Translations under genes and position numbers: made by a program | DNA from: Neocallimastix lanati (nom. inval.) | Taxonomy: Eukaryota > Neocallimastigomycota > Neocallimastigomycetes > Neocallimastigales > Neocallimastigaceae | Assembly: GCA_016946835.1 (NCBI GenBank) | Contig: JACVTC010000011.1 | Span: forward strand, 1-64,000 | Length of the DNA: 64,000 bases | Direction: 5' to 3' | Notes under the pieces: generated by a model | The model's input: only the letters and a program-made list of their open reading frames with translations | The model's database searches: none | Told to the model about the DNA's origin: nothing | In this document: positions 44,563 through 57,560 of the stretch, one piece after another | Numbering within the stretch: position 1 is the stretch's first letter | Layout of the letters: each line of letters starts with the position of its first letter

Positions 44563-47500
44563 ATAAGAAAGAGAAGTGAATTTTCTATAATTCTTTAAAT
44601 ATTCTTGATATATTCTTTGATTCCTTGGATTATTTTCAACTTCATAAGAAGGCACCCAATTACTTGAACTTTTATATTTGTATCTAACTCTATATTCGTA
44701 GCAGTTTTTCTTGTAGTTTGTCCTAAATCCAGAAATTTCAATAATATCATTAATGGATTCATTGTGCGAACTTCTATTTAAAAACTTTTGCGGAGTTGGG
44801 ACATAAGGTTCCAATTCAGAGATATGAAAGATTGGATGATGTTTTGGAAAAGGTGACCTTTTAAGATCAATTTTATAATTATTATTCTCTAAAACATCGA
44901 TTACCTTGTAAGGTCCATATTTGCAAGGAGCGAGTTTAGAACAATCTTCAATATTTAAGGAAGGAGGTGCTTGAATCCAAACTAAGTCACCTTCTTTTAT
45001 TACAGGAGGTGGCATCCTTTTCTTATCCGCATAATTTTTATATAATTCTTTAGATCTTAATAAGACATCTTTAATATGATTAAAACTTGTACTTACATTT
45101 TTAATAAATTTACTATTAGTATCAACTTGGGGTAGTAAGAAATATTCGTCCATAGATGGATGAAATCCATAGTTAATAAAGAAAGGTGTTTCTTTTGTAG
45201 ATTCATTGACTGAATTATTATAAGCGAACTCTGCAAGATAGATCCAATTAATCCAATCGTCGTGATAATAAGATCTTGAATAAGCTCTTAAATACTGTTC
45301 AATAAAGGAGTTGCATCTCTCAACTTGACCAACAGTCTCACGATGATCTGTTGTAGCTAATTTGGATTTAATATTAAGTAATTTCATGAATTCCTTCCAA
45401 AGTGCACTTGTAAACTGAGGACCTCTATCTGTATACATATCATAAGGAAGGCCATGTAATTTATAAACATTATTCATAAATGCTTTGGCAGTTTGTTTTG
45501 CATCAGGAATTTGTTTGAAAGGTATTAAGTGAATCATTTTAGAGAAACGATCCACTACAACCATTATTACCGTATATCCCTTTGAATCCGGGAGGCCACA
45601 TAAAAAGTCAACTTCTATAGATTTCCAAGGTCTATCAGGTGTTTCCAACGGTTGTAGAAAGCCATATTTCCTATGTCTATTAATTTTGTTTCTTGCACAA
45701 CATTCACAGGAATTGACAAATTTTGTAACATCATCTTGCATTTTGGGCCACCAAAAGTTTCTTGTAATTAATTCAAGAGTTCTTTTAATTCCAAAATGAC
45801 CAGCGGAAGGCTTTTCATGATATTTAGTTAAGATTTCTAATCTTAAAATTTCAGGAATATAAATTAAATTATTATATAATATAATATTATCCTTTATTTT
45901 GAACTTATTCATTTTCCTAAAGGGTTTATAGGACATATCATTTTTAATATTCTGTGGGCTAAAATAGAGTCTAATATCATCAGCTGTGGCATCTGTTTTT
46001 GTAGCTTCTATAATTCTTTCTAAAAGATCGCTAACAACACCAATAAAACATGGAACTTCCTTTACATTTTTTATGTCAAGAATATTTTCGGTTTTAGTTT
46101 CTTCATTATTTTTTATATAATCTGGTCTTCTTGAAAGAGAATCAGGTTTTCCATTATTGGGACCTTGTCTATAAATTAATTCAAAATTATATTCTTGGAA
46201 GAACATATGCCATCTATGTTGCCTTTGATTACCAATTTTACCACCAAGAGTATATAATAAGTTCCTATGATCAGTATAAACAGTTACTTTGTATTTCGCA
46301 CCAAGTAATAAATGTCTCCATGCCAAAAAGGCTTCTCTAATAGCTAACAACTCCTTGTCTGTAATAGTATAATTAATTTCTGCACCTTGTAAGCTTCTTG
46401 AGAAATATGCAACTGGATGTAATTTATTATTATCATCCTTTTGTGATAAAATAGCACCAAGGGCAAAGTTACTTGCATCACATTCAACAATAAATGGTTT
46501 ATTATTATCCGGATGGAATAAAACTGGAGAACTGGTTAATCTTTTCTTTAATTCTGAGAATGATTCTTCACATTTGTTATTCCAATTAAATTTAATATTT
46601 TTTCTGGTTAAATTATGTAAAGGTTTTGCAATTTTTGCAAAATCTTTAACAAATCTTCTATAATAATTGCAAAGACCTAAAAACCTCTGTACGTCCTTTA
46701 AGTTATTTGGTTGAGGCCAGTCTTTAATTGATTCTATTTTCTTCGGATCGGTAGTGACACCTTGACCTGATAATACATATCCAAGGAATTCAACTTTCTC
46801 TTTATCAAATTCGCATTTTTCTAATTTTGCATATAAGTTATTATTAATTAATGCTTGCAAAACCTCCCTAACTTGTTTATGATGTTCTTTTAAATCTTTG
46901 GAGTAGATTAAAATATCGTCTAAATAAAGAATAACACTTTTTTCTAAATATGGTCTTAGTACCGAATTAATAAACGATTGAAAAGTAGCTGGTGCGTTTT
47001 TTAAACCAAATGGCATAACTAAGTATTCATAGTGACCATATTTAGTTCTGAAAGCTGTCTTGTATTCATTCCCTTCCTTAATACGGATTAAATTATAGGC
47101 TGAACGTAAATCTAATTTTGTAAAATACTTTGCTCCTTTAACCTTTTCAATAATTTCATTAATAAGAGGTATGGGGTACGAGTTTCTTATAGTAACAGCG
47201 TTTAACTTCCTATAGTCTACGCATAACCGAAGTGTACCATCTTTTTTCTTTTGGAATAGAACTGGATAACCTGCAGGTGATTCAGATGGTCTAATAAATC
47301 CTTTTTTTAGGTTTTCTTTTATATATTCTTTCAAAACTTTATTTTCCTCTTCGGTTAAGGGATAGATTGGACCATAGTGAAGGGAAGCGTCCTTCTCCAG
47401 CACTATTTTGCAGTCGGTTAAACGATGTGGGGGAAGTTTATCGGCTTCGGCTTTACTAAAAACAATAAATAGATCGCGATATTGAGGCGGAATATCTTCA

Positions 47501-48453
47501 ATATTTGGATCTTCATTGTCATTTTTATTAATTTCTTTATTTGATAAGAAGGAATATATTAAAAAATTGTAATTATAGTCATTGTTTAAATTAAAATTAT
47601 TTTTTAAATATTTATTTTGTTTTTTGAAATAATATTTATATTTATTAATAAAATAATGATTTTTATTAAAAAAATTTTTATAATTAAATTTATCACAAAA
47701 TTTTGAAAATTTATTAAGGTTAAGGTTATTAAGTTTTTTATTAAAAAATTTTTTATTATAATTAAACTTCTGATCAAATTTTTTTAAATTTTTTGAAAAA
47801 TTTTTATAATTAAATTTTTTTATTGATTTATTAAAAAGTAAATAATTTTTTAAAATTTTATTTTTCATCGACTGTAGATATAAATTGTTTTTGCAATATT
47901 TATTAGGATTTTTGTTATTTTTATTTGAAAAATAATAATTTAAGTAAGAATATAATATATTCTTATCATAATTATAGTGAATTTTGAATTTTCGCATGAA
48001 TTGATTACCAAAAAGTAGATCAGTTGGTATGCAATTTGTTATTAGAAATTTTTCATTGTAATTTTTAAAATAAAATTTTTTATTCTTTTGTATTTTTATT
48101 TGAAATTTTAGCCAAACGTACTGATCTATCTTAGTAGTAGAACCAGATATACCTTTGACTGAAATTTTATTTTTTAAATTATAAATTTTTAAATTTAATT
48201 TTTGAACTAAATTTTTTGTAATAAAATTACAAAATGATCCAGAATCTAGCATAGATTCAGATGTAATTTTTTGGTTATTTTTAATTTTTAATTTATTATT
48301 ATTAATTGGTAGTCTTGTTGGAATGTAGCAATGGAATAAAAGAAAAGTTGAAGGTGGTTTTTGGGTTGTGATGTTATCAAATGAAGGAAAGTTATAATAA
48401 ATTGTTTTTACATTTTTTGATGAATTGGACTCCGAGTGAAGTCCTTCATTTAG
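44557..48453 (-). CDS. Pol polyprotein of element F, with chromodomain
   Basis: About 1298 residues from the frameshift. Soon after comes an aspartic protease motif (MLDSGSF at 48252). Numbered from there: an unusual linker rich in Asn, Lys, Phe and Tyr (about 60-240); reverse transcriptase with YLDD near 442; RNase H from VECDAS near 590; an integrase with a zinc region (GHFGIKRT near 815) and a DDE core (EVDF near 880, TDRGPQF near 942, VGQVERCN); HISELEPY; and a C-terminal chromodomain (about 1150-1215, with YRVRYKYKSSSNWVPSYEVE). Chromodomains bind methylated histone tails and steer integration to heterochromatin. It looks whole. The Phe/Tyr/Asn/Lys linker may be little more than AT-rich filler. 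Confidence 0.9.
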
Positions 48454-48459
48454 TTTTTT
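48420..48459 (-). promoter_or_regulatory. -1 programmed frameshift signal, gag/pol of F
   Basis: The heptamer AAAAAAC (48453-48459 on the minus strand) ends directly before the gag stop TAA, in X-XXY-YYZ phase. Immediately downstream is a two-part hairpin: ATGAA/TTCAT outside and GGACT/AGTCC inside, with an 8-nt loop (48420-48449). Pol is open in the -1 frame from here. Confidence 0.85.
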
Positions 48460-49529
48460 GAATTATTATTATTTGTACTATTATTACTGTTATTATTAAT
48501 TTTATTAAAGTTATTATTATTATGGACTTTATTATAATTATTATTATAATATTTGTTATAATTGTTATTATTATTATATTTATTATTATTGTTGTTGTTG
48601 TTATTGTGGACATTAGAAGGCTTTTTCTTTAAATTTTTATTACCATTAGATTTTAATTGACCTTTAGATTTCAAGGAATTTTCGTAAAGAATACATCTAG
48701 TATAAATAGTACTAAGATCAGAAGGAAATTCATCCATTTTTTCTACTTCTTCCTGGAACCTTGGGTGCAATCCATTATAAAAGAATAAAACTAAAGCTTC
48801 TTCATTCCAATTCAAACATGTTGTAAGGGTTCGAAATTCATCAATATAATCATTAATTTTCCCAAATGTGTGAGAAATTTTTGCGAGTTGGATCATGGCT
48901 AATTTCTTACTGGCAACATTATTAAAAGCTTTCCTTAATTCTTTAATCAATTCTTCTAATGTTGCTGGAATTCTATCTTTATATTTGGCATAATACCAAT
49001 TACGAGCACCATCTCTTAAGCGTGACTTAACATAATTAATTTTTACATCCATAGTAGATTCACAGTTAGGATAAGTCTTAAAAGTATCTTCACAGAGCTG
49101 ACAAAAGAGATCGGTTTCCTTAGTATCTCCAGTGAAAAATCCAGGTTCTGGGACTTCTTGAAGTGTATTGGGAATAGTATTCCTCATTATTACATCATTG
49201 TCTGCCTCTCTTCTTGTTGATATAGAAGCGTTATCATCTTGATTTTGAGAAGCATTAACATTAGGAATAAAATCGAATTTCTGATTTAAAATGCTGGTAA
49301 TAGAAGAAAGTTGTTTTATGATATTCTTGTTATCCCTATTTAAAGTAAAAAGTTTCTTTTGAAGATCTTCATTATATTTATTAAAATCTTCTCTTGATAA
49401 GAATGTAACTTCTGCATCTTTTGCCAGTTCAGAGACAGTAATCTGAGTGTCTGTTCTTAGCTTATTTACTTCCGACATAGGAGCAAAGTCAGGATAGGAG
49501 TTTGCCCACACGTTATTATAAAGGGACAT
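48450..49529 (-). CDS. Gag of element F
   Basis: 359 residues. It has an N-terminal region with a coiled-coil look (about 10-90), a Ty3/gypsy-type Gag core (about 125-275, with PEPGFFTGDTKETDLF, then ARNWY, then the FRTL region), and an Asn-rich tail (about 300-359) in place of a zinc knuckle. It starts only about 34 nt after the 5' LTR. It should form the particle shell. The tail of Asn/Tyr/Lys repeats is encoded by AAT-rich simple sequence. Confidence 0.88.
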   Translation of the reverse strand: MSLYNNVWANSYPDFAPMSEVNKLRTDTQITVSELAKDAEVTFLSREDFNKYNEDLQKKLFTLNRDNKNIIKQLSSITSILNQKFDFIPNVNASQNQDDNASISTRREADNDVIMRNTIPNTLQEVPEPGFFTGDTKETDLFCQLCEDTFKTYPNCESTMDVKINYVKSRLRDGARNWYYAKYKDRIPATLEELIKELRKAFNNVASKKLAMIQLAKISHTFGKINDYIDEFRTLTTCLNWNEEALVLFFYNGLHPRFQEEVEKMDEFPSDLSTIYTRCILYENSLKSKGQLKSNGNKNLKKKPSNVHNNNNNNNNKYNNNNNYNKYYNNNYNKVHNNNNFNKINNNSNNSTNNNNSKN

Positions 49530-49563
49530 ATCAAGGTGATTCTCTTTTCTAAGGTAAGGTTAT

Positions 49564-50298
49564 TGTTAAAAAGTAAACAGGTTGAATTTAACGAGGAATC
49601 AGGTTGATATATCTATATAATATAACTATATAGATATAAGTAAATTACTAAAATAAAAGAGTTATAAAGTTAAATTTGTTAATTTAATACTTAATTAAAA
49701 CTAATAATTGGTTTGATATGATAAAAAATTTTATTTATTAATAAAAATATATAGTTATATTATAATAGGTTAACTATAACCTTACAAAGGACAAAAAGAT
49801 AAATTTGAATTTTCTTTTTATACTTTGTAGGTTTGAGAATATTGATAATAATAATATAAAGTTGATAATAATAATATTTAGTATAAGAATATGTTTAATA
49901 TAAATAAATTATATTTTTTAATCTAATATATTAGCTAATATATATAATATAATATTAAATTTAAATATTTAATATAGTAATTAATAATTAATAATTAATT
50001 AAATCAATATAACATAAATTAATACATAAACATTAATTTATGAATCAAGGATGACATGACCAAATGATTCATGTTAATAAATATTTTATTTATTAATAAT
50101 ATTTAAGTTTAATATGATATCATTAGAATCAGTAGGCCTAAGCTGGTCCTAAGATGATCAAATAACTTATAATATTATAAAATAAATAAAATTTAAAGAA
50201 TAATTAATGAATTATAAATTTTTATTAATTATTTTGTTTTTAATAATTTTAATTGAAATTAATTGAAATTGAAATTTAATTCAGTTGTAATTTCAACA
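49564..50298 (-). repeat. F 5' LTR
   Basis: 735 bp, followed on the plus strand by AATTG and then the continuation of a B-family LTR. Confidence 0.9.
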
Positions 50299-51739
50299 AA
50301 TTGTATTCTTTTTAGTATTTTATTTTATTTTTAAATTGATTATTTAATATTTTTATTCCTCACAAATAAAATCAAATCTTAATTGATTAATAATAAATAT
50401 TAAATATATTATAGTTTTTAAATTTATTTTATATACAATATAAGAATATTATATTAACATTCTTGATTAAAATAACTTTATTTTTCTGTAAAATCTTTAT
50501 AAATTTTGTTTGTTACTTTTCGTATATATTAAATAATTTAGTTTTAGTATATGAAAAATAATATAAAATTATATAAATAAAATTTATTAAAATAAAAATA
50601 CTTATGAATTAGTTAATTTAAATTAATATAAAATTTTAAGTAATTAGTAATAGTAAATTATTTTTTTTTAAATATGATAATAAAATGTAGAAAGGCTTTA
50701 CTTATTTATTTTTTTTTTTTCAAAAAGTATAAATAAGTGAAGTTTTTCAATAATTAAAATGTAGACAGAAAAAAAATAAATAATTAAATAAAAATTCTAA
50801 TAAAACCCGAACCATAGCATAAATTATGGTGGAGATATCGGGGAATATTAGAAAAATAAAATTTAATATTATCTATTAATTAAATTATTTAATAAAGCCT
50901 TGGATATAGATTTCCGGGCTAAGTTTAACCTACATAGTAATTGGGCTAGTCGGCTCTGGACTGCTGTATTTTATATTGAATACAGTAGCCGTGGTACCTG
51001 AGTGGCATGACGCCGTGAAGAGGCAAGCTGCACGTCAGACAGGGTATACTATCAGATTATCCATAAGTTTTGTTAAATAATAATAATTAATAATTTAATA
51101 TTAATAATAATAATAATAAACGTTATAATAATAATAAAAAAAAAAAAAAACTTTGGAAAACTTTAGTTTTTGTAGTAACTTTATTTAATTATAGATTATA
51201 GATAAAGAAAAATAATAATAAAAAAAATAATAAAAAGTTAACAAATTTACGAAGTTAATATTTGAGTAAGACAGTGTTAGCTTGCTGGATATTAATTTCA
51301 TAAACTCTTATTTACAATTTTGCAAGGTTTTGTAGATTGTAAATGCGAGTATCTCAAGGAACAAATCCTTGACAATTAGGCAAATACGCTCTAGAACTAT
51401 AAAACCTTCACGCTTAAGGCAACTACACACTTCAACAGGTGATAGTTTGTTCACTCGCGCAGAAAATAAGAGGTGGGTCAGGTTCGATCCCTAATAAAAC
51501 CCGAACCATAGCATTATATTTATGATATTTTATAATAATTAATAAAGAAAAAAAAAAGTGATTATTTTATAATAGATTAAGAGTCTCATGTGCTCTTAAT
51601 TATTTGATAGTAATATAAAGAAATTATTAATTAATGAAGACTAAAATAAAAAAAATTTTTTTATATTAATTAAATAAATTGAAGTGAAGTAATATTCTAT
51701 AACTAGAATAAAAGTTAAGTCAAATTAACTAAAAGCAAA

Positions 51740-52490
51740 ATGAATTATGAAAGAAACGTTACCAAGGATATTTTAGACAATTCCAATTTCAAACTGTAGA
51801 AATAGGAGTTTTACCTTCTACTTAAAAGAAAAAAACTGAAAGTTATATATTAGAGGAAAAGATTAAAAAAATATCCGAAGCCAAGCCGAGCAAAGAGAAA
51901 ATTAAAAAAATTAACATTGGTTGAGTTGATGGTACTACCGACACTTATTATAAAATAGTGTCACCGAAGATATGTTACAAGAAGACCCTCTTGTAATGAA
52001 ATATTTAACTAATAGTATTTCTAAGGAATTAGTAGAAAAATATGACTTCATCATGTTAACAGGTTATGAAATTTATAATTTAATTTCGAGTATGAAGATA
52101 AGTAATGACAAGGATTTAATATAAGAAATAAAAAATTTTTTGGAAAGAGAAAAATATCAACCAGAAAAAGACATTTCTTTATCTATTTTCATTACAAATA
52201 TGAAATTAAGATTCAAGGAACTTGGTGTGTTAAAAGCTCTATCAAGTGAACAAGAAAAGATCGATTATGTATATAATAGTATACTAGATGACCTGGCTTT
52301 AAGATCAAATGCAATAATTTTCAAGGGACTTTTGATAAATTCTCTGAACTGCTATTTAGAACCAATCAAAGACTCATAAAATTCACTGAAAGGAGGTCAA
52401 AAAATAAATATGTTAATCAATCTAGTAACCTTGGTAATTCATCTATTGAAAACAAAGGTACAATTTCGTTAATATAATTAAAGATATAGA
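51740..52490 (+). pseudogene. Decayed Gag-like remnant
   Basis: Scattered coding-like stretches. The longest (52140-52379) reads as a helical Gag-like segment (SIFITNMKLRFKELG, then EKIDYVYNSILDDL), reminiscent of Ty1/copia-type Gag. It is broken, with several breaks, and no LTR or pol could be paired with it. 51514-51739 is AT-rich and featureless. The family assignment is tentative. Confidence 0.35.
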
Positions 52491-53809
<1,319 letters not shown>

Positions 53810-55946
53810 TTACTGTTGTAAAACGATATAATCACTATTTAGAATTGTTTTATGGGTTTTTATTTTCGAAAAATAATCTTCATCATCAATATTTTCAGTA
53901 TAATCTGTATTTAAGGTACTAATACAATCATTTGGATCTAATGGATTGCATCTCGAAACAATTGCATAATTCGGTATATATACAATTTTATTTGGTGAAT
54001 TTGAATCTAGATTTTTAATGTAATCTGAGCTCGCTTCACTAATTAATGTGTTATACAATTCCTTTGGACTCATATCCTTAGCGCTTAATATTAAAGCCAT
54101 TACCTTTAATAAAAACAATTTAGTAATTACAAAAAATTGAATAATTACAAAAAATCAAAGGAAATGATTAATTACAATGATAATAATTAATTATTTTATA
54201 AAATAATGTTAGTATTTTCAATTTTATTATCTTACACCAGCAACATGTGGAGCTGCCATACTTGTACCACTCATTTCTTTACTTCCTGTGTTAGAAACAT
54301 TAGAAGTACTTGTAATCTTATATCCTGGAGCGAAAATTGAAACACACTTTCCGTAATTGGAGAATTTTGAATATGAATCATCATTTCCTATAGATCCAAC
54401 TACAACTGCTCCATAAGCAGATGCTGATGCTGGTGAAAAAGCACAAGCTTCCTTTCCATTATTTCCTGCTGCTACTGAAACGTGAATACCTTGAGAAATT
54501 GCTGCTCTAATTGCAGAGTTAGCTGACTCCTTAACGGAACCAGACAATGAAATACTATAAATATATAATAATAATAATTATTATTTTAGATCAGTAAAAA
54601 TTATATAAAATTAATTATTTTTAATAATTAGTAATTTTATAAAAGCATATTATTACATATATACATATTTAAAAAATACTATTTTTAAAAGATTACTTTA
54701 AAACTCCTTTCTTAGAAGTAGTTTGACTAAAAAGATGATTTCTACTCCTATAAAAGAAATAATTTTATTAATTATAACTATAAATTACTTTGATGATTTT
54801 AATTTCATATTAATTATTAAATTTAAATATTTCAATACCATTCAATTGAAGCAATAATATCAGACCATTTACCACTACCGTTTTTATTCATTACTTTAAC
54901 TGATACTATATTAACTCTTTTAGCAACACCCCATGTTGTTGATCCAATAATACCAGCAACATGAGTACCATGTCCATTTAAATCTGAAGTTGTTTCATCT
55001 GTTACGAAGTTTTTTCCAATAATTACTCTATTTTTATTTACAGTATCATATCCAAGTTTATCAATAAAATCAGTATGATCAACATTAACACCAGTATCTA
55101 TAACATATACAAACACATCATAAGCTGATTCATAACTAAATTTATAATATGCATTATTTGTACTTGTTACTGGTTTTCTATTAATAAGTCTACTTAAATT
55201 CAAACTGCTCTTTATTTTATATACATAGGAAGATCCACTTATTCCATTATGGTCATTAGCATTATTATTATTATTATCTTCAAAGCTTTCCTTTATTTTT
55301 AAAGATATTTTATCATCAGTACCTTCATTTTCAACAATATCATCAAGTTTTACATACTCATCACTTTCTACTAGTCTTACAGATGGATGACGTACAAAAT
55401 ATTCATACATATCAGGTGAGAGTTTAGCAGCAAACCCTTTGAATGATTCAATATTTTCATAATTTTTTTTTTTTAGAATTCTCATACTTTCTGATGGTGT
55501 ATTCCACCCAACATCTTTTGGAAATGAGTAATAATGAATTATCTTTGAATAACTTCCATTATTTTCATCCACAGCTCTTTTAATCCAATTAGTTCTTGTA
55601 AACTCTAAATTTTATTTCATAAATTTTATTATAATATATAATAAATCATATTTTATATAATTAGATTAAATAAAATACTTCATATTTTTTATTATTTATA
55701 AATAATTATTAATATATTACCATCAATAAAAGTTGCATTATCACGTAACACAACTATATATTGATTTTTAATAACACCTATATTGTTTTCTTTTTTATTT
55801 TCATCAAAATTAAATTTATTATCTTCTAAACTTTCAATCAATTTCCCCTCTTCAATTGCTTCAATTTTTAACAATAATACATATAATGTAACTAAAAAAA
55901 AAGAAATAATTATTGCTTGAATAAGCAAGAGATTTCTTAAATCCAT
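53810..55946 (-). CDS. Subtilisin-like serine protease (S8), membrane-anchored
   Basis: A five-exon host gene. Exons by splice signals and frame: 55946-55721, 55604-54839, 54747-54697, 54554-54236 and 54103-53810, all joined by GT-AG introns of 91-142 nt, giving 551 residues. Residues about 5-27 form a hydrophobic signal or anchor. QYIVVLRD near 62 starts an I9-type propeptide. The catalytic domain has Asp in VIDTGVNVDH (about 244), His in GHGTHVAG (about 285), the oxyanion Asn in VAAGNN (about 378) and Ser in SGTSMAAPHVAG (about 445), so the whole triad is present, in proteinase K order. Inside the catalytic part the loop after exon 2 is supplied by the 51-nt exon 3. A secreted or membrane-bound peptidase is expected. 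A decayed paralogue lies upstream at about 56830-57560. Confidence 0.88.
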
Positions 55947-56829
55947 AATGAATATTTATTTATGTGTTAATGTTATTAATGATATATTGTTTCTCTATTA
56001 TATTTACTAATAATAAAATTAAATAAAGCAATTTATATATTAGATTTATTTATTCTTTTATTTATTATATGAAATAATAATATGGAAAAAAACAATAATA
56101 ATAATAATAATTATTAAATAAATAAACATAAAAAAAATTTTTTTTTTTACTTTTTATAACTTTTATTATATTATATGTATTATAATATATTTTATTATAT
56201 TAATAACACATAATTTTAAATAATATAAATTTCACATATTATAAAATTTTATTTAATTCAAATTAATAAACCAAAAAAACTATAAATTATTTTAATATCT
56301 TTAAAATATTAAATTTAATTATTTAAATATAGACTTGATTTGAAATTATTATTAATATTTTTAAATAAAAATATTTATTAAAGTATTTTTTCTTCTTTAT
56401 ATATGCATCAATTATAATTTTAACATATAGTTTTGACTTATAATTGGAGTAATTTTTTTATGTATTTATGTATATAACAGAAAATAATAGAACAATATAT
56501 TATATTATTAAATAATTAAAATATGATTTTAATTTCTTTTTTCATACTTATAGTATTTGGAGGGATTAGTAATATCTCGTTAAAATATATCAACTAATTT
56601 TTGGAAAAAATACAATTATATTTGGAAAATAACTATTAAAGATAATCAGTAGAAACTAAATTTCTGATTTCATTGTATAATATATATGGTGTCATAAATT
56701 CAATACAAAGAAAAAAAAGAAGTTATAATATTATTAAAAATTTAATATAATTATATATTAATTGTAAATACATTCTTGAATAAATAGTAATATTAGTTTA
56801 AAGTAATGTTAATAATTAATTTTTCATAC
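55947..56829. other. Upstream region of the subtilase gene
   Basis: 883 bp of A/T-rich DNA holding the presumed promoter of the minus-strand protease gene. I see no ORF, RNA gene or clear motif. The far end merges into the decayed paralogue. Confidence 0.6.
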
Positions 56830-57560
56830 ATCACCAACATGTAGTAAAACTATGCCAATTTAATTCATAACTTTCTTTTCATAATTTACTATTTAAATAC
56901 TAATAATTTCGGTTTCATGTACATAAATATAAATACATTTTTCATAATTTCATGTAGTAGCAATATTCATATTTCCAATAATTATAGTATTATCACTTGA
57001 TGAAGACCTGAAGTATGATTGCATTCATCATTTCCATTTTAATCAACTACCGCTATTATATAAAAAAAATTACTTGACCTATTGTTAACCTAATAGTACA
57101 AAAATTATTAATACTCATATTAATATTTAATTATGTCAATTTTAAAGAATTTTATCATTTAATAGAGTTTATATATATATATATATAATATTGTTTTTAT
57201 GCATTATAATTACTAATTATTATTTACTATTATTATCACTATTATTATTATTTACCATTCAAAGAGAGAAATAATATTTGATTATTTACCAATGCCAGTA
57301 GAATTCAAAACTTTAATTGAATCTGTACTTTCTTAATAGCATCAAATCAGTTAAACCAACAAAATTAGCAACTTATGTTTCATGTAAATCAGTCTTTTAT
57401 TTAACATCAAATAAAAATTTTTCAATAGTGTTTCTTTTATTATTTAAGTCAAGATCATCATATAAACAGTTTCTAACATTAATGTAACCAATACAAAAGA
57501 TTTCATCATTTTCAATCAATATTCTTATTTTTTTTCCAATAATTTTACTTAATTATAGCA
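56830..57560 (-). pseudogene. Heavily decayed subtilase paralogue
   Basis: Plus-strand stretches align in the right order with exons of the protease at 53810-55946. 56830-56870 (CACCAACATGTAGTAAAACT) resembles the active-Ser region at 54235-54275. 56950-57060 resembles exon 4 sequence at 54330-54475. 57256-57400 (TACCATTCAAAGAGAGAAAT, and ending near TTATGTTTCATGTAAATCAG) resembles 54837-54985, including the His region. 57410-57530 resembles 55000-55120. Many stops and indels remove any frame, and catalytic motifs are lost. I infer an old tandem duplicate of the protease gene in the same orientation, now dead. Confidence 0.65.

Larger units (their letters stand above)
43277..50298 (-). mobile_element. 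Chromodomain-bearing Ty3/gypsy element F, looks whole
   Basis: A 7022-bp element in minus orientation with LTRs of 734 and 735 bp (TGTTAAAA...TTTCAACA). The 5-bp target site AATTG is at 43272-43276 and 50299-50303, inside a B-family LTR. Gag and Pol are linked by a -1 frameshift signal. Pol ends in a chromodomain, so F belongs to the chromovirus branch, unlike A, B and D. The leader between the 5' LTR and the gag ATG is only about 34 nt and has no TGG primer site. The LTRs differ at few positions, so it is recent. Confidence 0.92.
43240..51513 (+). mobile_element. B-family remnant B3, interrupted by element F
   Basis: 43240-43276 and 50304-50819 together read as B-family LTR sequence. They are followed by the B-type primer site (50827-50844) and leader (50845-51495), including the motif shared with E. 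It ends near 51513 with bases resembling the LTR tail (CCGAACCATAGCA). No gag or pol of this copy is seen. It is a broken fossil that F later entered. Confidence 0.75.
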
